Positions 27,274 through 37,127 of a DNA stretch of 64,000 nt are shown piece after piece; position 1 is the first letter of the stretch; each line of letters opens with the position of its first letter. Position numbers and translations under genes: made by a program. This DNA is from Sphingobacterium sp. SGG-5 (GTDB lineage Bacteria > Bacteroidota > Bacteroidia > Sphingobacteriales > Sphingobacteriaceae): the NCBI RefSeq assembly GCF_011043525.1, contig NZ_JAAKGO010000002.1, forward strand, positions 372,001 through 436,000, written 5' to 3'. Below the pieces are notes generated by a model. It was given only the letters and a program-made list of their open reading frames with translations, searched no databases and was not told the DNA's origin.

Positions 27274-28149
27274 CTACAATACGTTTAGCAGTTGTTCCTT
27301 GATTTTTTCCAGTTCTTCCTTCATACGAACCACGATTTGCTGAATGCCTGCATCATTCGCCTTGGATCCCAACGTGTTGATTTCACGACCCATTTCCTGG
27401 GAAATAAATCCAAGCTTCTTTCCGTTGGAATCGACAGCGTTCAACGCCTTCAGAAAATAATCACAATGGCTTCGCAGGCGTACCTTCTCTTCGGTAATAT
27501 CCAATTTATCGATATAGAAAATAAGCTCCTGCTCAAAGCGGTTTTTATCGATATTTTCTTTCCCTACCGCAACATCCATATACTGTGCGATACGCTCCCG
27601 AATTAACGGTATACGGTCGCCCTCCGTGGCTTCAACCTCGGTCAGATAGCTCAAAATCAGCTTGACCCGATTTTCCAAGTCTGCTTTTAAAACCTTTCCC
27701 TCGTCGATTCGGAAGGTATTAAATTTTTCTACCGCCTGATAAAAAGCCGCCAAAAGAACTTTCCCTTCTTCTTCATCTACTTCCTCCTCATTGTTGGCGA
27801 CTACTTCGGGCATATTCAACGCCAGATCAAATAACGACGCCTGCGTATCACCGACCTGATGGGCTATTTCCTGAAGCTGTGTATAGTATTTCTTAAAAAG
27901 TTCGCCATTTATGGAAGATGCTTTTGCCGTCTGATCCATATATTCGGAAGAAATCTGGATATTCACCTTTCCCCGCTCGATGAGCTTATTGCACTCACTA
28001 CGCAGGGTCAGTTCCTTATCCGAAACGGCTTTTGGAAGACGAATATTTAATTCTAAAAACTTCGAATTAAGGGATTTTATCTCGACGGTATACTTTACTT
28101 TCTCATTTTCCTGAGTGTCTACACCATAACCGGTCATTGATTTTATCAT
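27274..28149 (-). CDS. YicC family endoribonuclease-like protein
   Basis: 291 residues from ATG 28149 (MIKSMTGYG, the hallmark start of the family); a TTG at 28155 lies just upstream. The C-terminal block GFISQEMGREINTLGSKAND is the DUF1732 signature. YicC proteins are RNA-degrading or stress-related factors; E. coli YicC affects small-RNA decay. Heads the yicC-gmk-nadD run. Confidence 0.93.
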   Translation of the reverse strand: MIKSMTGYGVDTQENEKVKYTVEIKSLNSKFLELNIRLPKAVSDKELTLRSECNKLIERGKVNIQISSEYMDQTAKASSINGELFKKYYTQLQEIAHQVGDTQASLFDLALNMPEVVANNEEEVDEEEGKVLLAAFYQAVEKFNTFRIDEGKVLKADLENRVKLILSYLTEVEATEGDRIPLIRERIAQYMDVAVGKENIDKNRFEQELIFYIDKLDITEEKVRLRSHCDYFLKALNAVDSNGKKLGFISQEMGREINTLGSKANDAGIQQIVVRMKEELEKIKEQLLNVL

Positions 28150-28175
28150 ATGCAAAGGTAAAAAAAGTTGACAAA

Positions 28176-28901
28176 TCAGCGTCTATTTCGAATGATTCGC
28201 TTGATATTATAGTAGTGATACCGAATATAATCATGAATCATAGCGATAAATATGATACCTACAGCCAAACCGAGTATATACAGCCCGACCTGTTTATACC
28301 CATAACCACCAATTATACCTCCGGCAAAAAAGCTTAATACAATAGCTACTTTTAGATGTATATTTCTATACAGCCGTTGGTGTTTTTTCGTATCTCTGTA
28401 AAAGAAAAGTTGAGATAACTCTATCCCCAAGTCCGTAAATATACCCGTAAGGTGGGTTGTACGAACCACAGATTGGGAAATCTTGGTTACCATAGCATTT
28501 TGCAAACCCATTGCAAATAACAGAATGCCTGCTACAGTCTCTACGTAATCTATGCTTTTTGTATAAAGAAGCATGACAGTGCTAATAGCCAATATTTCTA
28601 TCATAAGAGGAACAGTATAAGTCAATCTGGGGTCCTTACGCGAAAAAGTCTCTGCACAAAAATTGGAGACAAAGGCCCCTCCAAGAAAACAAACACTATA
28701 CATTAAAAATATGGCGGCTAACTTCAGGTTGCTATTAATTAGATGCTCCGCAAAATAGGCAAAATGCCCGGTTATATTTGTGGTCAGCACATTTAAAGCC
28801 AACACACTTGTGACATTTACAATACCAGCAACGAACGATAATATAGAAGCTAACAGAAGATTGTGGTAATACGTTCTCCTCTTCCCTTTATGTCTGAACA
28901 T
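28176..28901 (-). CDS. YoaK family (DUF1275) membrane protein
   Basis: 241 residues with about six hydrophobic segments. ASILSFVAGIVNVTSVLAL near the start and FAMGLQNAMVTKISQSVVRTTHLTGIFTDLGIELSQ in the centre (given here as a family landmark) are DUF1275 features. Function of the family is not established. Separate from yicC by 26 bases. Confidence 0.85.
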   Translation of the reverse strand: MFRHKGKRRTYYHNLLLASILSFVAGIVNVTSVLALNVLTTNITGHFAYFAEHLINSNLKLAAIFLMYSVCFLGGAFVSNFCAETFSRKDPRLTYTVPLMIEILAISTVMLLYTKSIDYVETVAGILLFAMGLQNAMVTKISQSVVRTTHLTGIFTDLGIELSQLFFYRDTKKHQRLYRNIHLKVAIVLSFFAGGIIGGYGYKQVGLYILGLAVGIIFIAMIHDYIRYHYYNIKRIIRNRR

Positions 28902-28974
28902 GTTTTTGGGATAAACATAATACTTTAAATCTGAAAAGACAATTCAGGCAAAACCGCTCGAGGTAAGCCCGGTT

Positions 28975-29634
28975 TTAAGCGCCGTCTCTTTTCTTCAGTT
29001 TCTCTTTCACCACTTCAAACGCAATCGGAAGTATGGAAATCAAAATAATCAGCAAGACCACTTGGGAAAAGTTGTCACGGATGATCGGAATATTTCCTAA
29101 GAAATATCCGGCCAAGGTGATACCGACGACCCATAAGAATGCCCCTATAACGTTGTAAGTCAGGAAAGTTCCATAATGCATGCGCCCTATTCCTCCCACG
29201 AAAGGCGCGAGTGTCCTTACAATAGGTACAAAACGCGCGATGACAATCGTTTTGCTGCCGTATTTTTCATAAAAAGCATGTGTTTTTTCAATCTGCTCTT
29301 CCTTGATGATCTGCTTGCCGAAAAGCTTAAACTTGGTCACCCGCATACCGAAATGCTTCCCGATGGAATAATTGAGCGAATCGCCTGTAATCGCCGCAAT
29401 CAATAAAAGGATTATCATAATCCAGACGTTCAGCTCGTTGGGTTGAGCAGCCAGCATTCCTGCAGCAAAAAGCAACGAATCACCCGGCAGAAAGGGCATG
29501 ACCACCACACCGGTCTCGACGAAAATAATCAAAAATAAAATCAGGTAGGTCCAGGTCTGGTAATTGTTGACAATCTCCAGAAGATGGTCGTCTATATGAA
29601 GAACAAAATCAACAAGGGAATAAATAAGATCCAA
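28975..29634 (-). CDS. DedA family membrane protein
   Basis: 219 residues. VFVETGVVVMPFLPGDSLLF, NYSIGKHFGMRV and IVIARFVPIVRTLAPFVGG are DedA/SNARE-associated family motifs, with about five membrane segments. DedA proteins take part in lipid-carrier flipping and envelope homeostasis. The gene begins five bases after dnaN ends, so the two are likely co-transcribed. Confidence 0.93.
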   Translation of the reverse strand: MDLIYSLVDFVLHIDDHLLEIVNNYQTWTYLILFLIIFVETGVVVMPFLPGDSLLFAAGMLAAQPNELNVWIMIILLLIAAITGDSLNYSIGKHFGMRVTKFKLFGKQIIKEEQIEKTHAFYEKYGSKTIVIARFVPIVRTLAPFVGGIGRMHYGTFLTYNVIGAFLWVVGITLAGYFLGNIPIIRDNFSQVVLLIILISILPIAFEVVKEKLKKRDGA

Positions 29635-29639
29635 AACTT

Positions 29640-30764
29640 CTAACCTAAGTTGTTTAACATCACAGGCATCACCAACATTAAGATGTCTTCATTGTCTTCC
29701 TTTATCGCGGGCAACAGTAATCCGGCTCTATTGGGCGAGCTCATTTCTATCACAACCTCTTCGCAGGAAAGGTTGTTCAACATCTCGACGAGAAATTTAG
29801 CGTTGAAGCCTATCTCCATATCTTCGCCCTCAAACTGACAGCTGAGCCTTTCATACGCCTCATTGGAGAAATCCAGATCTTCCGCAGAAATGTTCAGTTC
29901 CGATCCGTTGATTTTTAACCGCACCTGATGCGTTGTCTTATTCGCAAAAATCACCACACGACGCAGTGTATTCAAAAACTGCGCCCGATCAACGGTAAGC
30001 TTGTTCGGATTATGCTGCGGGATAACCGCCTCGTAGTCCGGATAACGTTCATCCACCAACCGACAGATCAAGTGGATACTACCAAACTGGAAGAAAGCAT
30101 TGGTATTATTATATTCTACCGAAACTTCTGTATCGTCCATCGGAAGGGAAGACTTCAATAAATGTAGCGCCTTTTTCGGTAATATGATAGACGTCGCTTT
30201 CTCCGCACCTACATCTGTACGGCGATACCGTACCAAACGGTGGGCATCTGTTGCCACAAATGTAATATTCTGCTCGTTCAGCTGTACGAAAACCCCTGCC
30301 ATTGCCGGCCGAAGTTCGTCGTTACTTACTGCAAAAATGGTTTTATTGATGGCTTCCGCCAAAGTCGAGCTGGCTATTTTTACCGTAGACACATTGTCCA
30401 CCTCCGGGATTTTAGGAAAATCATCGGCATTTTCTCCGCTCAGTTTATATTTTCCATCACCTGCGCTGATCTCGATTGCTAACGTGGCTGTATCCACCGA
30501 GAAAGCAACAGGCTGGTCAGGTAATGTCTTCAATGTATCAATCAAAATCTTAGACGGCATCGCGACCCGACCTTCCTCTTTAGCTTCTATTGGCAAAGAA
30601 GTGACCATACTGGTTTGCAAATCCGTCGCCGAAATAGTAAGCGTGTTATCTTTAATTTCAAATAAAAAGTTTTCCAGAATAGGAAGTACAGTACTACTGC
30701 TGGACGCTCCACTGATGGCTTGCAATTGCTTTAGTAATACGGAAGTAGATACAATAAATCTCAT
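29640..30764 (-). CDS. dnaN: DNA polymerase III subunit beta (sliding clamp)
   Basis: 374 residues, the usual clamp length. Three related domains are visible, starting MRFIVSTSVLLKQLQAISG and ending with the conserved LVMPVMLNN. FVATDAHRLVRYRR and FLNTLRRVVIFANK are typical. It encircles DNA at the replication fork. Divergent from holB, 128 bases apart. It lies 5 kb from dnaA and not next to it. Confidence 0.97.
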   Translation of the reverse strand: MRFIVSTSVLLKQLQAISGASSSSTVLPILENFLFEIKDNTLTISATDLQTSMVTSLPIEAKEEGRVAMPSKILIDTLKTLPDQPVAFSVDTATLAIEISAGDGKYKLSGENADDFPKIPEVDNVSTVKIASSTLAEAINKTIFAVSNDELRPAMAGVFVQLNEQNITFVATDAHRLVRYRRTDVGAEKATSIILPKKALHLLKSSLPMDDTEVSVEYNNTNAFFQFGSIHLICRLVDERYPDYEAVIPQHNPNKLTVDRAQFLNTLRRVVIFANKTTHQVRLKINGSELNISAEDLDFSNEAYERLSCQFEGEDMEIGFNAKFLVEMLNNLSCEEVVIEMSSPNRAGLLLPAIKEDNEDILMLVMPVMLNNLG

Positions 30765-30892
30765 CTCTTGATTGGTATTTTAGTAGATGCAATAATACAT
30801 AAAAAGTATTATATTTTCTCAAAGAATAGCAGAATAACCTTGTTTATCAGACGAAGTCACTTAATATTTATTAAATTTGCTGTACATAGAAC

Positions 30893-32038
30893 ATGCGCTT
30901 TCAGGATATTATAGGACATCAGGGCATTAAAGAACATCTCGTTGGCACGGTAAGGCACAACCGGGTAAGCCACGCGCAGCTTTTTCTCGGCCCTGAAGGC
31001 TCGGGTAGTCTGGCACTTGCCGTGGCCTATGCGCAATTTATCAACTGCGAAAATAAGCTGGAGAATGACAGCTGCGGACAATGTGCCTCTTGCCGTAAGT
31101 ATGAGAAGCTTATACACCCCGACCTGCATTTTTCCTATCCTTTTTATCCGACAAAGGACGCTCCCGTCGCGACGGATTTTATAGAAGAATGGCGAAAAGC
31201 TCTATTAGCCAATCCCTATTTAAACTTCACGTACTGGCGGGATCAGCTGGAGGCAGGTAATAAGCAAGCAAATATCCCGATAAAAGAGGCGCACGACATT
31301 ATCAAAAAACTCAGCCTCAAAGCTTTTGAAGCGGAATATAAAGTATTGATCATGTGGCTGCCGGACTATTTAGACAAAGAGGGTAATGCGCTGCTGAAGC
31401 TGATCGAAGAACCTCCGGCAAAAACTTTATTTCTCCTTGTCGCCGAAAATCAGGACAAAATCATCAATACGATCATTTCGAGAACGCAACTTGTCAAAGT
31501 CAACAAATTGAGTCACACGGAAATGAAGAACTATCTGATCGAAGAGAAAAAGATTGACACTACCCGGGCAAATGAGATTGCGTTCATTGCCGACGGGAAT
31601 ATGCAGGAAGCTTTTCAGCTTCTTCATCAAAACGAAGAAAATAAAACATTTGACCTGCTGATACGCTGGTTCCGTTGCGTCGTCACCGACAGTGGAGGGC
31701 AGCTGATTACCCTGTGTGAGGAAGAACTTTCAAAATTAGGCCGCGAAAACCAAAAAAGTTTCTTACTTTATGCCATTAATATAATGCGACAAATTATTTT
31801 AATGCAGCAAGGTCTCAAAGATTTGGTATTTTTGCAGCAGGAAGAGTTGGCATTTGTAGAAAAATTTAGTGGACTTTTTCAATTTGAACAATTTCAAGAA
31901 GCCATTGACATGCTGGAGAAAGCACATTATGGCATCGAGCGAAATGGTAATCCTAAAATATTATTTTTAGATTTATCTTTGCAATTGATTTTATTGTTCA
32001 AATATCAAACGTTCCCGAAAGGGGCTCAATATATATAA
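30893..32038 (+). CDS. holB: DNA polymerase III subunit delta'-like clamp loader protein
   Basis: 381 residues. The AAA+ core starts MRFQDIIGHQGIKEHLVGTV; the P-loop is degenerate (LGPEGSGSLALA), as expected for the non-hydrolysing delta' subunit, and a zinc module is present (CENKLENDSCGQCASCRKY). LLKLIEEPPAKTLFLLV and IISRTQLVKVNKL follow. It helps load the clamp encoded by the divergent dnaN. Confidence 0.92.
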   Translation: MRFQDIIGHQGIKEHLVGTVRHNRVSHAQLFLGPEGSGSLALAVAYAQFINCENKLENDSCGQCASCRKYEKLIHPDLHFSYPFYPTKDAPVATDFIEEWRKALLANPYLNFTYWRDQLEAGNKQANIPIKEAHDIIKKLSLKAFEAEYKVLIMWLPDYLDKEGNALLKLIEEPPAKTLFLLVAENQDKIINTIISRTQLVKVNKLSHTEMKNYLIEEKKIDTTRANEIAFIADGNMQEAFQLLHQNEENKTFDLLIRWFRCVVTDSGGQLITLCEEELSKLGRENQKSFLLYAINIMRQIILMQQGLKDLVFLQQEELAFVEKFSGLFQFEQFQEAIDMLEKAHYGIERNGNPKILFLDLSLQLILLFKYQTFPKGAQYI

Positions 32039-32045
32039 AGAAAAT

Positions 32046-33323
32046 ATGGGATGTGGCAGTTGCTCATCCGGAGGTTGTGGGACCGGTGGTAAATTAGGCA
32101 CGGTACCCGCAGGATGCAATAACAACGGTTCTTGCATGACCAGCGGATGTAATAAATTAGATGTATATGACTGGCTTTCCGACATGGATTTGCCATCAAA
32201 TTATAAACCGTTCAACATTGTAGAGGTGCGCTTTAAAGGCTCCCGAAAGGATTTTTATGTCAACGCTGACAATATTTATCTGGAAATGGGAGAGATGATC
32301 GCTGTAGAACCCGCTACAGGAGGTTTCGATATCGGACATGTGTCTTTGACCGGTGAGCTCGTGCGCTTACAGTTGAAGAAGAATAAGGTTGATCCGGAAT
32401 CTGTTGTTAAGAAGGTATACCGCAAAGCGAGTGAATCCGATATCGCCAAGTATAATGCAGCCAAAGATCTCGAATGGGAGACCATGCACCGTGCGCGTAA
32501 GCTCGCTTTAGACCTGGGACTCTCTATGAAAATATCAGACGTCGACTACCAAGGGGATAAGAGCAAAGCAACTTTCTATTATACCGCAGATGGACGTGTA
32601 GATTTTCGGGAGCTTATCAAAAGAATGGCGGAGGCTTTCCGCATCCGTATTGAAATGCGACAGATCGGAATGCGGCAAGAGGCCAGCCGATTAGGTGGTA
32701 TAGGCTCCTGTGGGCGGGAGCTCTGTTGCTCGACCTGGCTGACCGACTTCAAAACCGTATCGACGTCGGCAGCACGGTATCAAAACCTTTCGCTGAACAC
32801 ACTTAAACTTGCCGGCCAATGTGGTAAGCTGAAATGCTGTCTGAACTACGAACTGGATAGCTATATGGATGCCTTGAAAGATATTCCTAACGATGTTGAC
32901 CGCATCGAAACGTTAAGTGGTGTGGCCTATCTGCAAAAGACGGATATCTTTAAAAAGACGATGTGGTTTTCATACCCCGGTGCGGAAAACTGGATTCCTC
33001 TGACAATCGATAAAGTCAGAGAGTTAGCCCAGCTGAACAAGGGGGGAGTCAAACCCGAAGCGCTGGAATATGTGCCGCCGACTCCGGAAACCAAAAAAGT
33101 CTCCGTCCTGGATTACGAAAATGTCGTGGGGCAGGATAGTCTGACCCGTCTGGACGAGCGGAATAAAAAGCGGAAGAAGAAAAAAAGTCGGAACGGGAAA
33201 CCCGCTGCTGAACAACCAGAGAAAGCAGTAAGCAATGCACCACGCAACGAACAAAAAAAGAAGCGGCGGTTTAATAAAAATAAAGGGCGCGGGAACAACG
33301 ATAATAAGACAGATAAGGAATGA
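32046..33323 (+). CDS. RicT/PSP1 family protein
   Basis: 425 residues. The central PSP1 domain has the strictly conserved cysteines in GSCGRELCCSTW and CGKLKCCLNYE, which in Bacillus RicT help bind iron-sulfur clusters of the RicAFT complex. Two additions: an N-terminal cysteine/glycine-rich stretch (MGCGSCSSGGCGTGG, then two further cysteines by residue 37) and a basic C-terminal tail (about 355-425) rich in lysine and asparagine that looks RNA-binding. It starts 7 bases after holB and overlaps gldH by four. Confidence 0.9.
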   Translation: MGCGSCSSGGCGTGGKLGTVPAGCNNNGSCMTSGCNKLDVYDWLSDMDLPSNYKPFNIVEVRFKGSRKDFYVNADNIYLEMGEMIAVEPATGGFDIGHVSLTGELVRLQLKKNKVDPESVVKKVYRKASESDIAKYNAAKDLEWETMHRARKLALDLGLSMKISDVDYQGDKSKATFYYTADGRVDFRELIKRMAEAFRIRIEMRQIGMRQEASRLGGIGSCGRELCCSTWLTDFKTVSTSAARYQNLSLNTLKLAGQCGKLKCCLNYELDSYMDALKDIPNDVDRIETLSGVAYLQKTDIFKKTMWFSYPGAENWIPLTIDKVRELAQLNKGGVKPEALEYVPPTPETKKVSVLDYENVVGQDSLTRLDERNKKRKKKKSRNGKPAAEQPEKAVSNAPRNEQKKKRRFNKNKGRGNNDNKTDKE

Positions 33324-33778
33324 AACGATTGATCTGTATCTGGGGAATATTGTTTTTTGTGCTCGCTTGTGGGGACAATGCATTCTACGAGCAGAATCAA
33401 ATGATAAAAAACCGAGCGTGGACCTATACGGATAAGATAGATTTTCCGGTCCATATCACAGATAACCGTTCGCCCTATGCTGTTTTTATCAACCTCCGAC
33501 ATGGATCTGATTACGATTTTTCCAACATCTATGTTTTACTCCACCAAAAAGGGCCACAGCTAACGGACACAGCATACCGAAAGGAGATTATGCTTGCTCA
33601 ACTGGACGGACGGTGGCTCGGCAAGTCGGCAGGGTCGTTGTATGAAATACAGCATTTGGCTCATCCAAATTTTCTCTTTCCGGACACCGGAATATATACC
33701 TTTAGCTTGGAACAAAACATGCGGCAAAATCCGCTTATCGATATTTCTGACGTCGGTATCAAATTGGTAAAAAAATGA
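33320..33778 (+). CDS. gldH: gliding motility lipoprotein GldH
   Basis: 152 residues; lipobox LACG with Cys14. FINLRHGSDYDFSNIYVLLH and the ending ISDVGIKLVKK match GldH, a lipoprotein required for gliding in Flavobacteria but kept in many non-gliding Bacteroidota. Overlaps its neighbours on both sides by four bases (ATGA), so it is embedded in the holB-ricT-gldH-lpxK operon. Confidence 0.92.
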   Translation: MKRLICIWGILFFVLACGDNAFYEQNQMIKNRAWTYTDKIDFPVHITDNRSPYAVFINLRHGSDYDFSNIYVLLHQKGPQLTDTAYRKEIMLAQLDGRWLGKSAGSLYEIQHLAHPNFLFPDTGIYTFSLEQNMRQNPLIDISDVGIKLVKK

Positions 33779-34827
33779 TACGCATCATCCGGTGGATCGT
33801 ATTGCCGCTGAGTTTCATCTATTTATTTGTCGTATGGTTCCGCAATTTACTCTACGATTGGGGCATACTTAAAAGCCGGTCTTTCGACATTCCGACTATT
33901 GTGGTCGGCAATCTCGCCGTAGGCGGTACAGGGAAAAGCCCGATGACCGAATACCTTATCCAGCTCTTATCTAAAGATTATAAAGTCGCCACACTAAGCA
34001 GAGGCTATGGACGTAAGACGAAAGGATTCCGCGAAGTCTCGATGGATTCCACCGCGATGGAAGTGGGGGACGAGCCCTTACAGTTTAAGAGAAAATTTCC
34101 ACATGTCACCGTGGCTGTATCGGAAGACCGCTGTGCGGGCGTTGAAAAGCTAAAGGAGCAACATGACATCGTTATTCTGGACGATGCTTATCAGCACCGC
34201 AGATTGAAGCCGGGGTTTTCCATCTTATTATTGGATTACGCTTCATTTCATAAGCCAATACTCCCTCTACCTACGGGAGACTTTCGGGACAATTTCTCCG
34301 CTGTAAAACGAGCAGATGTGGTTGTGGTGACGAAATGCCCTTCAAACTTGACCGCAAAAGAGAAACAGACTATAACACATAAAATCAGAAGATATACCGC
34401 CGCACCGTTATTATACACACAGATCGGCTACAGCACCCCTTTAAACGTACAACAACAGCCTTTGGCAGCAGATTTAAATAATTTGGACATTGTCTTATTC
34501 TGCGGTATTGCAAAACCGCAACCGTTGATCAGCTATTTGGAGCAAAAAAACAACCGGATACATCCGCTTATTTTTCCCGACCATCATCCTTTCTCAAAAC
34601 AAGATTATAAGCGCATTAGACTGACATATGAAGAACTGTCCTGCGAAAATAAAATCATTCTTACCACAGAAAAGGATATTCAACGGATACAATTGGAATC
34701 TTTTAAAGACCTTCCTCTTTTCTATATTCCTATTCATCTCCTTGTAATGGACTTTTCACAAAAGACATTGGATACGCTAATACGGGATTGTGTTTCGCGT
34801 CCACACAATCGCCCGTCTTCTTTTTAA
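33775..34827 (+). CDS. lpxK: tetraacyldisaccharide 4'-kinase
   Basis: 350 residues with an N-terminal membrane anchor (about 8-24). The Walker A is GNLAVGGTGKSPMTEYL, followed by LSRGYGRKTKGF and ILDDAYQHRRLKP. LpxK phosphorylates the 4' position of the lipid A precursor at the inner membrane. It ends the four-gene operon. Confidence 0.95.
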   Translation: MIRIIRWIVLPLSFIYLFVVWFRNLLYDWGILKSRSFDIPTIVVGNLAVGGTGKSPMTEYLIQLLSKDYKVATLSRGYGRKTKGFREVSMDSTAMEVGDEPLQFKRKFPHVTVAVSEDRCAGVEKLKEQHDIVILDDAYQHRRLKPGFSILLLDYASFHKPILPLPTGDFRDNFSAVKRADVVVVTKCPSNLTAKEKQTITHKIRRYTAAPLLYTQIGYSTPLNVQQQPLAADLNNLDIVLFCGIAKPQPLISYLEQKNNRIHPLIFPDHHPFSKQDYKRIRLTYEELSCENKIILTTEKDIQRIQLESFKDLPLFYIPIHLLVMDFSQKTLDTLIRDCVSRPHNRPSSF

Positions 34828-34972
34828 CTCCTTCGATTTATTGTTAACGGATGTTAATCAATGTTAAATTGTAACGAATCAGATACAATATACACAATAA
34901 TTGACCCATTTGCACTGTTTAATAATCAGTAACTATTAATAACAGAAGGTTTTACATTTTAAATCACACACA

Positions 34973-35314
34973 ATGAAAAGATTAATTTTAACAGGTTTGG
35001 GATTCGTATTCGCTATTACGCTGACGTTTGCCCAAGACGGAAATGCGGAGCAGAAAGCAAAAGAAACCTTGGCGACGCTAACGGAAAAACTGACGTTAAC
35101 CGAAGCGCAGCAAACCGCTATCTATCCTATTCTGCTTGAAGCGAAGCAAAACAAATTCGCATTAAAAGCAGATACCGCCTTATCGGCAGAAGACATGCGG
35201 CAACGAAGCGATGCCCTGAAAGCAGACACCCATCGTAAAGTTTCGGCACAGCTCACTGACGAACAGAAAGAGGCCTTTTCAAAACATATGGAGAAAAAGA
35301 AAACAATGAAATAG
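34973..35314 (+). CDS. small secreted Spy/LTXXQ-like protein
   Basis: 113 residues with a signal peptide (cleavage after TLTFAQ, about residue 20). The mature part is helical and charged with two LT..Q elements (KLTLTEAQQTAIY and QLTDEQKEAF), as in Spy/CpxP-type periplasmic chaperones. It has its own 145-bp upstream region containing three TGTTAA repeats, and ends on a strong terminator shared with dnaA. Confidence 0.75.
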   Translation: MKRLILTGLGFVFAITLTFAQDGNAEQKAKETLATLTEKLTLTEAQQTAIYPILLEAKQNKFALKADTALSAEDMRQRSDALKADTHRKVSAQLTDEQKEAFSKHMEKKKTMK

Positions 35315-35320
35315 AAAAAA

Positions 35321-35353
35321 AGAAAGGGCCGGAAAAATTTTCCGGCCCTTTCT
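35321..35353. terminator. bidirectional intrinsic terminator between the Spy-like gene and dnaA
   Basis: A perfect 16-bp stem (AGAAAGGGCCGGAAAA and its complement) around a single base, with an A-run on the left and a T-run on the right, so it can end transcription of the plus-strand gene and of dnaA on the minus strand. Confidence 0.92.
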
Positions 35354-35357
35354 TTTT

Positions 35358-36785
35358 TTATGAGTTCTTGAGTTTCTTCTGTATATCCTGAACGTAGGTT
35401 TTAAACCGTTTATCGGTTTCTATTAAATCCTCCACCGTCTGACAAGCGTAGATAACTGTAGAATGGTCTCTCCCTCCAAAAAAGCTACCTATCGACTTCA
35501 AGGAAGCTTTCGTATGGTTTTTTGCCAGATACATCGATATCTGACGTGCCTGCACAATTTCACGCTTACGGACTTTAGATTTTACCATTTCCACCGGTAC
35601 CTCAAAATACTCACACACTAGCTTTTGAATAAACTCCATAGAAATCTCCTTGTGGGTATTCTTCACAAAGTTTTTCAACATAGACTTCGCAAGGTTCAGA
35701 TCAATCTCCTTCTTGTTCAGTGTAGACTGTGCTAAAAGGGAAACCATAGCACCCTCCAATTCGCGCACGCTATTATCTATCTGGGTAGCCACATACTCCA
35801 CCACGTTATTGGGAAGTTCTATCCCGTCGGAGTACATTTTCTTTTTCAGGATTGCCATTCTCGTTTCCAGATCAGGTGCCTGAATATCCGCCGAAAGACC
35901 CCATTTAAAGCGACTCAACAAACGTTCTTCTAAACCGGACAAATCCTTTGGTGCCCGATCCGATGTCAGAATAATCTGTTTCCCAGATTGGTGCAATTGA
36001 TTAAAAATATGAAAGAAGATATCTTGCGTCTTTTCCTTACCTGCAAAATTATGCACGTCATCCATAATGATGACATCCATCGCCTGATAAAAGTTGACGA
36101 AATCATTGATCGTATTATTCTTCAGGGAGTCAACAAACTGTTGGCAGAATTTCTCACACGACACGTAGATAACCATTTTATCCGGAAGATTTTTCTTCAC
36201 CTCATTCCCTATTGCCTGTACCAGATGCGTCTTTCCCAGCCCGACTCCCCCATAAATCATCAAAGGGTTGAAGGATGTACCTCCGGGCTTATTTGCTACG
36301 GCATAACCTGCAGATCGTGCCAATCGGTTACATTCACCTTCAATAAAATTATCAAAGGAATAATTCTGATTCAACTGCGGGTCTACATCAAGCTTTTTCA
36401 GTCCCGGAATCACAAATGGATTTTTGATGTTTTTATTCAAAGCTACCGGGACAGGTATAGATTGCTTCTTGGCTTCTGCACCATTTCCCGTAGACGGGAG
36501 GTTGGTCGTATAAGGTACATTGGTCGACGACTTTTCAACGACAATATTATATTCCAATCGCCCTTGCTCGCCCAAGAACTTTTTAACCGTCTTGCGAAGT
36601 ATACCCACATAATGCTCTTCCAACCATTCGTAAAAAAACAAACTCGGCACTTGGATAGTCAATACATTTCCCTCTAAGCGGAGCGCCTTTACCGGCTCGA
36701 ACCATGTCTTAAAACTTTGGGGTGGTATATTGTCTTTAATGACCTGGAGGCAACTATTCCAAACGCTTGAAGATGTTTTTTCCAT
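35358..36785 (-). CDS. dnaA: chromosomal replication initiator DnaA
   Basis: 475 residues. N-terminal domain I (VWNSCLQVIKDNIPPQSFKTW), AAA+ core with Walker A GGVGLGKTHL and IIMDDVHNFAG, and the C-terminal DNA-binding domain with KVRKREIVQARQISMYLAKNHT and GGRDHSTVIYA. It melts the origin at DnaA boxes. The 370-bp gap upstream of its start carries candidate boxes. Confidence 0.98.
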   Translation of the reverse strand: MEKTSSSVWNSCLQVIKDNIPPQSFKTWFEPVKALRLEGNVLTIQVPSLFFYEWLEEHYVGILRKTVKKFLGEQGRLEYNIVVEKSSTNVPYTTNLPSTGNGAEAKKQSIPVPVALNKNIKNPFVIPGLKKLDVDPQLNQNYSFDNFIEGECNRLARSAGYAVANKPGGTSFNPLMIYGGVGLGKTHLVQAIGNEVKKNLPDKMVIYVSCEKFCQQFVDSLKNNTINDFVNFYQAMDVIIMDDVHNFAGKEKTQDIFFHIFNQLHQSGKQIILTSDRAPKDLSGLEERLLSRFKWGLSADIQAPDLETRMAILKKKMYSDGIELPNNVVEYVATQIDNSVRELEGAMVSLLAQSTLNKKEIDLNLAKSMLKNFVKNTHKEISMEFIQKLVCEYFEVPVEMVKSKVRKREIVQARQISMYLAKNHTKASLKSIGSFFGGRDHSTVIYACQTVEDLIETDKRFKTYVQDIQKKLKNS

Positions 36786-37100
36786 TCTAAAAATGTTAAT
36801 AACTTGATAACCAATTAATGACCAAAAAAATGTGTATAACTTTCGCTCTCAACGAATATGACAAATTTTTCTGACCTAAAAAAATGAAAATCTAAAAAAA
36901 CTACAACTCATTATAAGACAATATTTTAAATAAAAAACACCTCCGTTTTTTCCAAACGGAACCTTCTAAAAAATCTTTTTCCACAAGCTTCACTTGCAGC
37001 TACCACCAATCCTAAAAAATCTTTTTCCGCCATTAGGTTTATTAAAAATGTGGAAAACTCTACACGAGTAAATCTACTCATTATTAAGTTGATTTTCAAG
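36786..37100. other. candidate replication origin (oriC) between dnaA and dxs
   Basis: No gene is visible. The stretch is strongly AT-rich near 36880-36940. DnaA-box-like nonamers are TGTGTATAA (36831-36839), TTTTCCACA (36977-36985) and TGTGGAAAA (37049-37057). A 17-bp direct repeat, CTAAAAAATCTTTTTCC, occurs at 36966-36982 and 37012-37028, the first overlapping a box. These features and the dnaA promoter position fit an origin, but few boxes are perfect and no skew was computed. Confidence 0.45.
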
Positions 37101-37103
37101 AAA

Positions 37104-37127
37104 AAAGCCACAAAAATTTGTGGCTTT
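37104..37127 (-). terminator. intrinsic terminator after dxs
   Basis: Inverted repeat AAAGCCACAAA-aa-TTTGTGGCTTT ending in a T-run on the minus strand, 29 bases past the dxs stop codon. Confidence 0.85.

Noticed and set aside
35988..36677. 229-codon plus-strand frame opposite dnaA
   Set aside because: dnaA is certain on the minus strand; the antisense peptide has no family features.
37104..37127. Hairpin considered as an origin element
   Set aside because: Position 29 bases after dxs with a T-run fits an ordinary terminator.
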